A stretch of DNA of 47,084 bases from Clostridium sp. UBA4548 (GTDB lineage Bacteria; Bacillota; Clostridia; Clostridiales; Clostridiaceae). The notes under the pieces are model-generated. The model ran no database searches. It had not been told where the DNA came from and saw only the letters and a program-made list of their open reading frames with translations. A program made the translations under genes and the position numbers. Below are positions 1-7,543 of this stretch, piece by piece. The DNA lies in contig NZ_DGLI01000041.1 of assembly GCF_002387895.1 (NCBI RefSeq), positions 1 to 47,084 on the forward strand. Direction: 5' to 3'. Each line of letters starts with the position of its first letter. Positions within the stretch are counted from its first letter, which is position 1.

Positions 1-159
1 TCCTCTTTCACCTCTTGGTCCCGTTGGTCCCGTTGGGCAAGGTCTTGGGCATGGACATGGACATGGGTTGGGACATGGATGTTTTTCTAATTCACATAAT
101 ATTAGTAATATAATTAACAGCTTGAGCTTTGTTAATAAGCTACAGTTGTAATAATACAT
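1..159 (-). CDS. Collagen-like (Gly-X-Y) surface/exosporium protein, N-terminal part, cut by window edge
   Basis: Reading the minus strand from an ATG at 159 gives an open frame of 53 codons that runs off the window at base 1. AAAGGTGG at 167-174 is a good ribosome binding site. Residues 8-22 are hydrophobic and Leu/Ile-rich. Residues 28-42 alternate Cys and Pro (PCPNPCPCPCPRPCP), and the last residues enter collagen triplets (GPTGPTGPRGERG). Collagen-like repeats of this sort occur in BclA-type exosporium filament proteins of spore formers and in other bacterial surface proteins. A spore-surface role is inferred, not shown. The Cys-Pro linker suggests cross-linking. Most of the protein, including any C-terminal globular domain, lies outside the window, so family membership cannot be settled here. 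Confidence 0.75.
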   Translation of the reverse strand, partial: MYYYNCSLLTKLKLLIILLILCELEKHPCPNPCPCPCPRPCPTGPTGPRGERG

Positions 160-178
160 GTCTTATGCCACCTTTATA

Positions 179-215
179 AAAATATAGTAGAGTATTTAAT
201 ACTCTACTATATTTT
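179..215 (-). terminator. Perfect 17-bp hairpin between csoR and the collagen-like gene
   Basis: Bases 179-195 and 199-215 are perfect inverted repeats with a 3-base loop. On the minus strand the stem is followed by TTTATAAAGG. It can end csoR transcription, but it also touches the ribosome binding site of the collagen-like gene (167-174), leaving no room for a separate promoter between them. It may therefore be a leader hairpin or attenuator of that gene. Confidence 0.65.
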
Positions 216-452
216 ATGAATATATTATATTAATGTTACAAAATATGAGCTTTGCTAATACACTTGGTGAAATTTGAAAATACAACTACATACTTTAAGG
301 TTTTTATTTATAAATAAATTAAAGTGCTATTTAGGATTACCGCACACTCAGCTTAAATTTATTACAGCTCTATAATAAATATTTTTATTAAAATTTTATA
401 TTTTTCATTTTACTATGTAAAACTTTTATAGATTCATTTTAACTTAAAATAA

Positions 453-719
453 TCATTTGTTAATTAATTTCTCTAATAAAGTTGAAATTTCATCTAACTT
501 ATTATCTAAATCTCCTTCACAACATGCATCTTTAATACAATGCTGAAGATGTTGCTTAATAATTACACCATTAGCTTTCTTCAGAAGAGAAACTGAAGAT
601 ATAATTTGATTAGATATATCTATACAATATCTTTCTTCTTCAATCATTCTCACTATCCCCTCAATTTGACCTCTAGCTATATTTAAATATTTAATTGCAT
701 CCTTTTTTTCTTTATTCAT
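453..719 (-). CDS. csoR: CsoR-type copper-sensing transcriptional repressor
   Basis: An 88-residue all-helical metal-sensitive repressor (DUF156/CsoR-RcnR family). The Cu(I) ligand set of CsoR is visible as Cys32, His57 and Cys61, with the same spacing as Cys36-His61-Cys65 of the M. tuberculosis protein. The second-shell Tyr31 and Glu77 are also in place. Two further cysteines at 66-67 are unusual. The ATG at 719 is chosen because AGGAGG lies just upstream; an upstream in-frame start would put the operator-like GC tract inside the coding region. CsoR proteins leave DNA when they bind Cu(I), which derepresses efflux genes. No copper ATPase or chaperone lies beside it, so its targets are elsewhere or it controls only itself. 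Copper specificity is inferred from ligands. Confidence 0.9.
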   Translation of the reverse strand: MNKEKKDAIKYLNIARGQIEGIVRMIEEERYCIDISNQIISSVSLLKKANGVIIKQHLQHCIKDACCEGDLDNKLDEISTLLEKLINK

Positions 720-743
720 AATATATTCCTCCTTAAAAAGAGT

Positions 744-794
744 CCCCCCTGGGGTGCACATCTATAGTATAACATTACTCTTCAAAAATCAACA
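744..794 (-). promoter_or_regulatory. csoR promoter with a G/C-tract CsoR-type operator
   Basis: On the minus strand TGTTGA (789-794) and TATACT (766-771) are 17 bp apart. Just downstream, bases 744-756 hold CCCCCCTGGGGTG, a C-tract/G-tract dyad (CCCC-T-GGGG perfect at 746-754) in an otherwise AT-rich region. CsoR/RcnR family operators are G/C tracts of this kind. The position between promoter and ribosome binding site fits autorepression. Confidence 0.65.
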
Positions 795-818
795 GAGCAA
801 TTTATTCTACTAGTGATT

Positions 819-1271
819 TTATTGGAATAAGTTACTAAACTGTCCATAACCTTGTTCTTGTAGGTCATTTGCATGAACAAATTTTAACGCCGCACTATTA
901 ATACAGTATCTTAAGCCACCTTTATCTATAGGTCCATCTGAAAAAACATGCCCTAAATGAGAATCACTTAATGTACTTCTTACTTCTATCCTGTGCATTC
1001 CATAAGTAAAATCTGCCTTTTCAAATATATTATTTTTTACTAATGGTTTTGTAAAAGATGGCCAGCCGCATTCTGAATCAAATTTATCAATAGAACTAAA
1101 AAGTGGTTCGCCAGATATTATATCTACATAAATGCCTGGTTCTTTATTTTTATAGTACTCATTGTCAAAAGGCTTTTCTGTTCCATTTTCTTGAGTCACA
1201 GTAAATTGTATTAATGTAAGACTCTTCTTTAGTTCTTCTTTTGTTGGCTTATTAAAGTTTCTATTTATCAT
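819..1271 (-). CDS. msrB: Peptide methionine-R-sulfoxide reductase MsrB
   Basis: 150 residues, full length for a stand-alone MsrB, which reduces methionine-R-sulfoxide in oxidised proteins. GWPSF (69-73), the His105/His108 region (SHLGHVFSDGP) and RYCINSAALKF with catalytic Cys123 are all present. Cys68, just before GWPSF, is in the place of a resolving cysteine. The two CxxC pairs that bind structural zinc in many MsrB proteins are absent. MsrA is not fused or adjacent. The gene appears to be monocistronic between csoR and a kinase-like gene. Confidence 0.95.
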   Translation of the reverse strand: MINRNFNKPTKEELKKSLTLIQFTVTQENGTEKPFDNEYYKNKEPGIYVDIISGEPLFSSIDKFDSECGWPSFTKPLVKNNIFEKADFTYGMHRIEVRSTLSDSHLGHVFSDGPIDKGGLRYCINSAALKFVHANDLQEQGYGQFSNLFQ

Positions 1272-1341
1272 AACTTTTATGTTCCTTTCTTAATATATAT
1301 TAATAATTCTATTTATTTGGTTTGAATTACATATAGTAAAA

Positions 1342-1368
1342 GGGAATAATATCTTAAATATTATTCCC
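1342..1368 (-). terminator. Rho-independent terminator after the kinase-like gene
   Basis: GGGAATAATAT (1342-1352) and ATATTATTCCC (1358-1368) form a perfect 11-bp stem with a 5-base loop, followed on the minus strand by TTTTACTAT. Confidence 0.8.
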
Positions 1369-1377
1369 CTGAAAATT

Positions 1378-1971
1378 TTATTTATCATTTTGCCTTTTTT
1401 CTAAATACAAATAAACATTTTCACTCCAATACTTATAAAGTATAGGATCAATAAACTTTACATAATCTAAAAATTCCTCTAGTTTCTTTCGCTTATGCAT
1501 ACCCTTCATTAAGTGTCTTGGATAAGGCATTTCTCTTTGAAAATTATTTTTAGGATCAATAACTTTAAGAGAAAAGTCAGGTTGTACATATAAATCCTTG
1601 CATCTTATATCTAGCTTTTTATACTGCATTTTCTTAAAATCCCTTATTAATTCCACCACACTTTTAGCTAGTTTAAAATTAAAGTTATTTTTATTTAAGT
1701 ATTTATCTAATCGTATTCCTTCAACATAGTCTCTAATAATATAATATCTTCCATGCCCATAGACTTTAGGAAATGAGGAGGATTTTCTTGACCGTCTTAA
1801 AACTTCATATTCTTTTTTACATACTTTTTCTTCGTTAAAAATCTTAATTATAGTATGTTCGTCAATTCTATATACAACTCCATTATTTCCTTTACCTAAA
1901 AACTCAGAACTTTTGATTATGTTCTCTATTCTTTCACTTAGATAAATTGGATTAGTAAAATGCCTTGACAC
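1378..1971 (-). CDS. Small YrzF-like serine/threonine protein kinase homologue
   Basis: A minimal protein-kinase fold of 197 residues. LGKGNNGVVY (25-34) is the glycine-rich loop, Lys43 (IIKIF) the ATP-binding lysine, RDYVEG (80-85) the hinge, DIRCKD (121-126) the catalytic-loop position and VIDPK (around 139) replaces the DFG metal site. The usual Asn after the catalytic Asp is Asp126 here, so activity is likely but not certain. It resembles the short bacterial kinases annotated YrzF in Bacillus. Its substrate is unknown. The start is taken as GTG at 1971 because GGAGGG (1977-1982) lies five bases upstream; the in-frame ATG at 1989 would place that site inside the coding region and has no site of its own. 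It has its own terminator. Confidence 0.75.
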   Translation of the reverse strand: MSRHFTNPIYLSERIENIIKSSEFLGKGNNGVVYRIDEHTIIKIFNEEKVCKKEYEVLRRSRKSSSFPKVYGHGRYYIIRDYVEGIRLDKYLNKNNFNFKLAKSVVELIRDFKKMQYKKLDIRCKDLYVQPDFSLKVIDPKNNFQREMPYPRHLMKGMHKRKKLEEFLDYVKFIDPILYKYWSENVYLYLEKRQNDK

Positions 1972-2050
1972 ATAATCCCTCCAAAACATTATTATCTAAT
2001 ACATTATATGCTTTATGTTCAATTAATAATATAGTTTATTTAAATAAAAT

Positions 2051-2074
2051 AACACCTACATTATTGTAGGTGTT
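2051..2074 (-). terminator. Terminator of the tRNA-Leu pair
   Basis: AACACCTACA (2051-2060) and TGTAGGTGTT (2065-2074) form a perfect 10-bp stem directly after the tRNA CCA end (2078) in the minus direction, followed by ATTTTATTT. Confidence 0.8.
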
Positions 2075-2077
2075 TTT

Positions 2078-2161
2078 TGGTGCAGATGAAGGGAGTCGAA
2101 CCCCCACGCCGTAGGCGCTAGATCCTAAGTCTAGTGCGTCTGCCAATTCCGCCACATCTGC
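2078..2161 (-). tRNA. tRNA-Leu (anticodon TAG)
   Basis: The minus strand gives acceptor GCAGATG pairing with CATCTGC, discriminator A and an encoded CCA. The D-arm reads GGCGGAATTGGCAGACGC, the anticodon loop CTTAGGA sits between CTAGA and TCTAG (anticodon TAG, reads CUA), and the T-loop is GGTTCGACTCC. The class II variable arm is present. 84 bases with CCA. Confidence 0.95.
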
Positions 2162-2177
2162 ATGACTGTATAAAAAG

Positions 2178-2263
2178 TGGTGCAGGTAATGGGACTTGAA
2201 CCCATACGTACGATGTACACACGCCCCTCAAACGTGCCTGTCTGCCGATTCCAGCACACCTGC
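2178..2263 (-). tRNA. tRNA-Leu (anticodon GAG)
   Basis: The minus strand gives acceptor GCAGGTG pairing with TACCTGC (one G-T), discriminator A and encoded CCA. The anticodon loop TTGAGGG gives anticodon GAG (reads CUC/CUU). A long variable arm marks class II. It is 16 bases upstream of the TAG isoacceptor, so the two are probably one transcript. Confidence 0.95.
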
Positions 2264-2340
2264 TTAAACTTTAACTTTCTTAAATATTATAGCACTAAAA
2301 AAGAATAAGTTCAATATTAAATATCAATATTTGCTTAGTA

Positions 2341-2381
2341 TTTAAATGAGAATCCAATGAAACTATGGATTCTCATTTAAA
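2341..2381 (-). terminator. 16-bp hairpin at the end of the transglycosylase gene
   Basis: Bases 2341-2356 and 2366-2381 are perfect inverted repeats. The stop codon (2363-2365) is in the loop. The sequence after the stem on the minus strand (ACTAAGC) lacks a U-tract, so termination strength is uncertain. It is the end of the aroC-polA-coaE-transglycosylase operon and lies before the tRNA genes. Confidence 0.55.
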
Positions 2382-2929
2382 TTATATAACAACTTATAAA
2401 TCTTATAACTAAACTTAACTTTTCTTACATATTCTTCAGTCTCTTTAAATGGGATGTTATGCAAAGTTTTTCCATCCTTTGAATATTCCTCATTAGAAAG
2501 CCACTTGTTTACATTTCCTCTTCCACCATTGTAAGCTGCTAAAATAAGTTCAGTATTTCCATTAAATTCTTTACTTAAATTATTTAAATACCAACATCCC
2601 ATTTTGATACTAATTTCCGGGTCATACATCATATCAACATTGAATGGACTAATTCCTACATATTGTGAAATCCATTGACCCGTTTCAGGCATTATTTGCA
2701 TTAGCCCATAAGCACCTTTCGAAGAAATAGCTTTTTCATTAAATTTGCTTTCAGTATTTATCACCGATATTACTAAATAAGGATCAACATTATATTTACT
2801 ACTGTATCTAATCACATACTCCTCATATTTTAGTGGATATGCAAATTTTACGATTGTTTTAAAGTTAATCCCCATTAGCAATAATATGATTAGTATGATT
2901 AACATTACACGATTCTTTCTTTTTGCCAT
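2363..2929 (-). CDS. Membrane-anchored lytic transglycosylase (SLT domain)
   Basis: 188 residues. An N-terminal hydrophobic segment (8-26) anchors or exports it, followed by an SLT/goose-lysozyme-like domain. The catalytic Glu60 is in the motif NTESKF; GAYGLMQIMPETG (72-84) and AAYNGG (around 131-136) are the family signatures. Such enzymes cut the MurNAc-GlcNAc bond of peptidoglycan to give 1,6-anhydro ends. The start at 2929 has a strong GGGGGAAAG site located inside coaE, so the two genes overlap by 65 bases in different frames. It is the last gene of the aroC-polA-coaE operon. The role in growth or sporulation is not visible. Confidence 0.92.
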   Translation of the reverse strand: MAKRKNRVMLIILIILLLMGINFKTIVKFAYPLKYEEYVIRYSSKYNVDPYLVISVINTESKFNEKAISSKGAYGLMQIMPETGQWISQYVGISPFNVDMMYDPEISIKMGCWYLNNLSKEFNGNTELILAAYNGGRGNVNKWLSNEEYSKDGKTLHNIPFKETEEYVRKVKFSYKIYKLLYNLNENP

Positions 2930-3554
2930 CTTTCCCCCTAAAATTATTTAATAATATTAATATTTCATCAAGTTGCTTCTTAGCGTTATCTTTAGTACCA
3001 TTATTACTTATTACAAAGTCTGCATATTTTAATTTTTCTTCTTGTGGCATTTGGTTATCTATTCTACTTATTGCGTCTTGTAAATTTAGTGAATCTCTTT
3101 CCATTACTCTTTTAAGTTGAAGATTCTTATCTACCATAACAAGTATAATGGCATTCATATAAAAATGCAAATTGTTTTCTATAAGAGTTGGGGCATCTAC
3201 AACACAAATTTTATCCCCATTATCATCATACTCCTTAACTTTTTGAAATATGTCTTTAATAATATAAGGGATAATGATCTCCTCAAGTTTAATTTTCTTT
3301 GTGATATCTAAAAATATGGCATTCCCTAACTTTTTTCTTATTAAGTTACCATTTTCATCGAAGAAATCATTCCCAAAATTATCTTCTATTTCCTTTAGTA
3401 TACTTGGATGCTTTATCATTACTTCCCTAGATATAATATCAGCATCTATTAAGGGAATTTGCTTTTCTTTTAAGAAATTAGATATGGTACTTTTCCCACT
3501 TCCTATATTGCCTGTTAATCCTACAACAAAAATCCCACCATCACTTTGCTTCAT
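2865..3554 (-). CDS. coaE: Dephospho-CoA kinase
   Basis: 229 residues; makes the last step of coenzyme A synthesis by phosphorylating the ribose 3' hydroxyl of dephospho-CoA. The P-loop GNIGSGKS spans 15-22, followed by LIDAD (35-39), the usual CoaE motif. ATG at 3554 is preferred: GGAG lies 9 bases upstream, within the last codons of polA (14-base overlap). A TTG at 3572 in frame is less likely. The C-terminal 25-30 residues extend beyond the normal ~200-residue enzyme and overlap the downstream transglycosylase. The polA-coaE pairing is common in Firmicutes. Confidence 0.93.
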   Translation of the reverse strand: MKQSDGGIFVVGLTGNIGSGKSTISNFLKEKQIPLIDADIISREVMIKHPSILKEIEDNFGNDFFDENGNLIRKKLGNAIFLDITKKIKLEEIIIPYIIKDIFQKVKEYDDNGDKICVVDAPTLIENNLHFYMNAIILVMVDKNLQLKRVMERDSLNLQDAISRIDNQMPQEEKLKYADFVISNNGTKDNAKKQLDEILILLNNFRGKDGKKKESCNVNHTNHIIANGD

Positions 3555-6174
3555 ACCAATTTTCTCCAACACTCACATCTGCAACTAAAGGAACAGATAA
3601 GGACAATACATTTTCCATTTCTTCTTTTACAAGAGCACTAACTTGTTCTAATTCATCCTTATATACATTTAAAATTAATTCATCGTGAACCTGTAAAATC
3701 AATTTACTTTTCAGCTGTTTTTCTAAAAGCTTTTTGTGAACATTAACCATAGCAATTTTTATAATATCTGCTGCACTTCCCTGAATTGGTGCATTCATTG
3801 CCAATCTTTTCCCTAGGGCCTTAACTACTTTATTAGATGAATTAACTTCAGGTATAAACCTTCTACGATTCAAAATAGTTGTTACATAAGAACTACCTTC
3901 TGCTTCTTCTACTACTTTATCCATGTATTCTTTTACTTTTGGATATCTTTCTAAGTAGGTATCAATGTATTCCTTAGCTTGTGCCTTAGAAATCCCTAAA
4001 TCCTGAGCTAAGCTAAAATCTCCTATTCCGTAAACTATTCCGAAGTTAACTGCTTTTGCATTGCTTCTCATAGTTTTTGTAACTTCTTCTACTGGTACTC
4101 CAAAAACCTCCGAAGCAGTTTTAGTATGGATATCACTACTATGTGTAAAAGCACTTATTAAGTTATCATCACCAGATATATGAGCCAATACTCTCAGTTC
4201 AATTTGAGAATAGTCAGCTGATAAAATCATAGATTCCTCATTAAAAGGAATAAAAACCTTCCTAATTGCTCTTCCATTTTCATATTTAATAGGTATATTT
4301 TGCAAATTAGGTTCTGTACTTGATAACCTTCCTGTAGTAGTTACTGTTTGTGTGAAATTGGAGTGTATTCTTCCATCCACATCTATTACAGCTTTTAACC
4401 CTTCAATATATGTGGAATAAAGTTTTGTTATTTGTCTATAATAAAGAATCTTTTCTAAAATAGGATGCTTTCCCTTAAGTGCTTCTAGCACTTCTGCATT
4501 AGTTGAATATCCTGTCTTTGTTTTCTTTATAACAGGAAGGTCTAATTTTTCAAACAGTATTTTTCCTAATTGCTTTGGAGAATTAATGTTAAAACTTTCA
4601 TCCGCTAATTCATATATTTCTTTTGTAAGGCTATCTATTTCTTCTTTGAATTTTTTTCCTAAAGTATCTAAAGTAATATTATCAATATTGAAGCCTTCAC
4701 ATTCCATAAGTGCTATTGCCTTAGTTAATGGCTGCTCTATATTATATAGTAAATTTTCCATATTTAATCCTTCAATACGTGTTTTCTGAACTTCATATAA
4801 CTTTGGAAGGAAGGATAGTCCATTGACGAACAAGTTTTCCTCTTCACCTTGAAAACTTTCTCTTAAATATTCCTCTACTAAAGTCTTTAAACTATATTCA
4901 GATTTGGATGACTCAATTAAATAGGCTGCGATTTCAGTATCAAATTTTATAAGTGATAGGTCTACTCCTAACTTTAACATAGCACTATAAGCATTTTTAA
5001 CACTATGACTTATAATCTTTCCTTGTGATACTTGAAATACTTTTTTTAACCATTGAATAGTCTCTTCCATATTTTCATTTATGAGCTTTTGTATATGGAT
5101 AGAATAATTATTACCTTCATAATTTAAATAGAGTTTGTTAAGATATAATTTTGAAAATACATTGGTATCTTTCACATCAAAAAGCGCATAAACAGGACTC
5201 TTTTCTAAATCTATAATTAACTGATTTAAATCTGAAACTTTATTTATATCTGTGTACTCTGCATTAACTATAGGTTCATCTTTGGCTTCATTAGCATTTC
5301 CATTGATTTTTTCTACTTTTTCTAAAAGAGATTTAAACTGAAGTTTATAGAAGAGCTCCCTTATGCCTTTTATATCAAACTCCTCTTTAGATTTAATGGA
5401 TTCTAAATCAATATCTACTGGTACATCTGTTATTATAGTTGCTAGTTTCTTACTGAAAATTGCTTGTTCACTGTACTCGATAAGGGACTCCTTAAGCTTT
5501 TTCCCACTTACTTTATCTAAATTGTTAAGTAAGTTTTCTATATTTCCATATTCCTTAACTAACTTATATGCAGTTTTTTCTCCTATACCCGGCACCCCTG
5601 GTATATTGTCTGATTTATCACCCATTAACCCTTTTACATCAATAAATTGCTTTGGTGTTACTCCAAGTTCCGTAATCATTCTTTCCTTATCGTATATTTC
5701 TTTTTCTGTCATACCTTTTTTATTTATTACTACTTTTACATTATCTGTAGCTAATTGAAGTGCATCTTTATCTCCAGTTACTATATAGGATTCTATACCA
5801 TTATTTTCAGCAAATACAGATAAGGTACCAATTAAATCATCTGCTTCATAACCATCAAGTTCAAAAATATTGATAGCTAGTTTAGATAGTAAATCCCTAA
5901 CTATTGGAAACTGCATAGACAGCTCATCAGGTGTTTTTTTTCTTCCTAACTTATACTCTCCATACTCTACATGTCTAAAGGTTGGCGCTGCTCTATCAAA
6001 AGCTGTAACAATATAATCTGGTGTTAATTCATCAATCATTCTTAAGAGCATACTTGTAAATCCATAAACTGCATTGGTATGTATTCCATCTGAAGTTGTT
6101 AGCTCAGGTATAGCATAAAAAGCTCTATATAATAAACTGTTACCATCTAAAATGAGTAATCTCTTTTTCTCCAT
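3541..6174 (-). CDS. polA: DNA polymerase I
   Basis: 877 residues, the usual length. The N-terminal 5' nuclease is intact (LDGNSLLYRAF at 9-19, EADDLIGT, TGDKDALQL, helix-hairpin-helix GVPGIGEKTA). The middle 3'-5' exonuclease domain is degenerate: the DxE motif reads FDVKD and the second motif SHSVKNA lacks its aspartate, as in Bacillus enzymes without proofreading. The polymerase motifs A (DYSQIELRVLAHIS, near 650), B (RSNAKAVNFGIVYG) and C (QVHDEL, near 830) are complete. It acts in Okazaki fragment maturation and repair. It starts 4 bases after aroC and overlaps coaE. Confidence 0.97.
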   Translation of the reverse strand: MEKKRLLILDGNSLLYRAFYAIPELTTSDGIHTNAVYGFTSMLLRMIDELTPDYIVTAFDRAAPTFRHVEYGEYKLGRKKTPDELSMQFPIVRDLLSKLAINIFELDGYEADDLIGTLSVFAENNGIESYIVTGDKDALQLATDNVKVVINKKGMTEKEIYDKERMITELGVTPKQFIDVKGLMGDKSDNIPGVPGIGEKTAYKLVKEYGNIENLLNNLDKVSGKKLKESLIEYSEQAIFSKKLATIITDVPVDIDLESIKSKEEFDIKGIRELFYKLQFKSLLEKVEKINGNANEAKDEPIVNAEYTDINKVSDLNQLIIDLEKSPVYALFDVKDTNVFSKLYLNKLYLNYEGNNYSIHIQKLINENMEETIQWLKKVFQVSQGKIISHSVKNAYSAMLKLGVDLSLIKFDTEIAAYLIESSKSEYSLKTLVEEYLRESFQGEEENLFVNGLSFLPKLYEVQKTRIEGLNMENLLYNIEQPLTKAIALMECEGFNIDNITLDTLGKKFKEEIDSLTKEIYELADESFNINSPKQLGKILFEKLDLPVIKKTKTGYSTNAEVLEALKGKHPILEKILYYRQITKLYSTYIEGLKAVIDVDGRIHSNFTQTVTTTGRLSSTEPNLQNIPIKYENGRAIRKVFIPFNEESMILSADYSQIELRVLAHISGDDNLISAFTHSSDIHTKTASEVFGVPVEEVTKTMRSNAKAVNFGIVYGIGDFSLAQDLGISKAQAKEYIDTYLERYPKVKEYMDKVVEEAEGSSYVTTILNRRRFIPEVNSSNKVVKALGKRLAMNAPIQGSAADIIKIAMVNVHKKLLEKQLKSKLILQVHDELILNVYKDELEQVSALVKEEMENVLSLSVPLVADVSVGENWYEAK

Positions 6175-6178
6175 TGAG

Positions 6179-7309
6179 TCACTTCCTATCTTCTTCTATA
6201 TATTTTAATAAGGTGTTAAATTCATCACCAGGATAAACTTTTAATACTTCTTTTAATATTTCAAATGCCACAATATTTTCAATAACAATTGAAACAGGCA
6301 CTACTGCACAAACATCAGATCTTTCATACCTTGTAGTTGTATTTTGCCTTGTGATTAAATTTACAGTTTTAAGGTTTTTTCTTACTGTTGGTATGGGTTT
6401 CATATAGGCTGTAATAGCAATATTATTGCCGTTTGAAATACCAGCATCTATTCCCCCACTATTATTAGTATTTCTGCAAACTGTGCCATTATTTAAATAC
6501 ATCTCATCATGAAAACTGCTTCCAATCATAGATGAGTCTATTATATTTCCAAACTCTAGGGCTTTTATACCCTGAATTGACATAATACCCTGGGCTAATA
6601 TTCCATCTAGCTTTCTATCGTAATGACTATAACTACCTATTCCAATGGGTAATCCCCTTACTTCAACTTTAACTCTACCACCTATAGTATCTCCCTCAAG
6701 AGTTAGTTTATCAATTACTCTTTTAGCTTTACTCTCAACTTCTTTATCAAAAACTCGGAGTTCACTTTCCTCAATAACTCTATATATTGTATCATCAAAA
6801 ATATCTACTTCTTTATCAATTATATGTCCTATACTTTTTACTCTGCTCCTAATATCTATATGTAAAAATTGAAGAACTTCTTTACAAATAGCCCCAACAG
6901 CTGTCCTTATTGCAGTTTCTCTTGCAGAGGTTCTTTCTATAGTATTTCTAATATCCCCCGTTTTATATTTCATAAAACCCACAAAATCTCCGTGGCCAGG
7001 TCTTGCAATGCCTATTTTTTCAGTACCTTCTGGTTCATCATGAATGGTATTCTGCCAATTATCATAATCTTTATTAAAAATCACTAAAGTTATAGGATTT
7101 CCAGTAGTAAATCCCCCTCTTAATCCAGACCAAATTTCAACTCTATCCTTTTCTATTTTCATCCTATTTCCTCTGCCATACCCCTTTTGTCTTCTGCTGA
7201 GTTCATAGTTAATGTTGTCTATATTTATTTTAATATTTGATGGCACACCCTCAAGAATTGCTACCAAGGCTTTTCCATGAGATTCACCTGCATCTAGAAA
7301 TCTTAACAT
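6179..7309 (-). CDS. aroC: Chorismate synthase
   Basis: 376 residues; converts EPSP to chorismate with reduced FMN, the last step of the shikimate pathway. Signatures are GESHGKALVAILEGVP (8-23), RRQKGYGRGNRM (39-50), RPGHGDFVGFMKY and RTSARETAIRTAVGA. No other aro gene is near. It is the first gene of an operon with polA, coaE and a transglycosylase; its stop is 4 bases from the polA start. A good promoter lies 37 bases upstream. Confidence 0.96.
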   Translation of the reverse strand: MLRFLDAGESHGKALVAILEGVPSNIKINIDNINYELSRRQKGYGRGNRMKIEKDRVEIWSGLRGGFTTGNPITLVIFNKDYDNWQNTIHDEPEGTEKIGIARPGHGDFVGFMKYKTGDIRNTIERTSARETAIRTAVGAICKEVLQFLHIDIRSRVKSIGHIIDKEVDIFDDTIYRVIEESELRVFDKEVESKAKRVIDKLTLEGDTIGGRVKVEVRGLPIGIGSYSHYDRKLDGILAQGIMSIQGIKALEFGNIIDSSMIGSSFHDEMYLNNGTVCRNTNNSGGIDAGISNGNNIAITAYMKPIPTVRKNLKTVNLITRQNTTTRYERSDVCAVVPVSIVIENIVAFEILKEVLKVYPGDEFNTLLKYIEEDRK

Positions 7310-7345
7310 TTATTTTCCTCACTTCTTAGATAAAGTTATTATTTA

Positions 7346-7374
7346 ATTATAGCATTACCAACTATCCATAACAA
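7346..7374 (-). promoter_or_regulatory. Sigma-A type promoter for the aroC-polA operon
   Basis: On the minus strand TTGTTA (7369-7374) and TATAAT (7346-7351) are separated by exactly 17 bp. Confidence 0.7.
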
Positions 7375-7487
7375 TAATTCCCTTATAGAAACCAATTATC
7401 TAGTTCCTACATCATTTTATACTTTAAGCTACCTAAGGACATATAATCAAATACATTGCATATCAATAAAATTTTATAATTAATGAA

Positions 7488-7518
7488 AACACGCCCTAAT
7501 TATGAATTAGACCGTGTT
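7488..7518 (-). terminator. Terminator after glutaminase
   Basis: AACACG/CGTGTT at the base and AATTA-type pairing above form an interrupted stem (7488-7518), followed on the minus strand by TTCATTAATT. There is a T-run ahead of the stem (7519-7524 region) but only a short one after it. Confidence 0.6.
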
Positions 7519-7543
7519 AAAAAAGACCAAATTTAAAATAAAT

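Noticed and set aside
4586..5758. Plus-strand ORFs of 67 and 131 codons opposite polA.
   Set aside because: They are mirror frames of a strongly conserved gene, lack ribosome binding sites and have low-complexity Ser/Leu/Ile composition.
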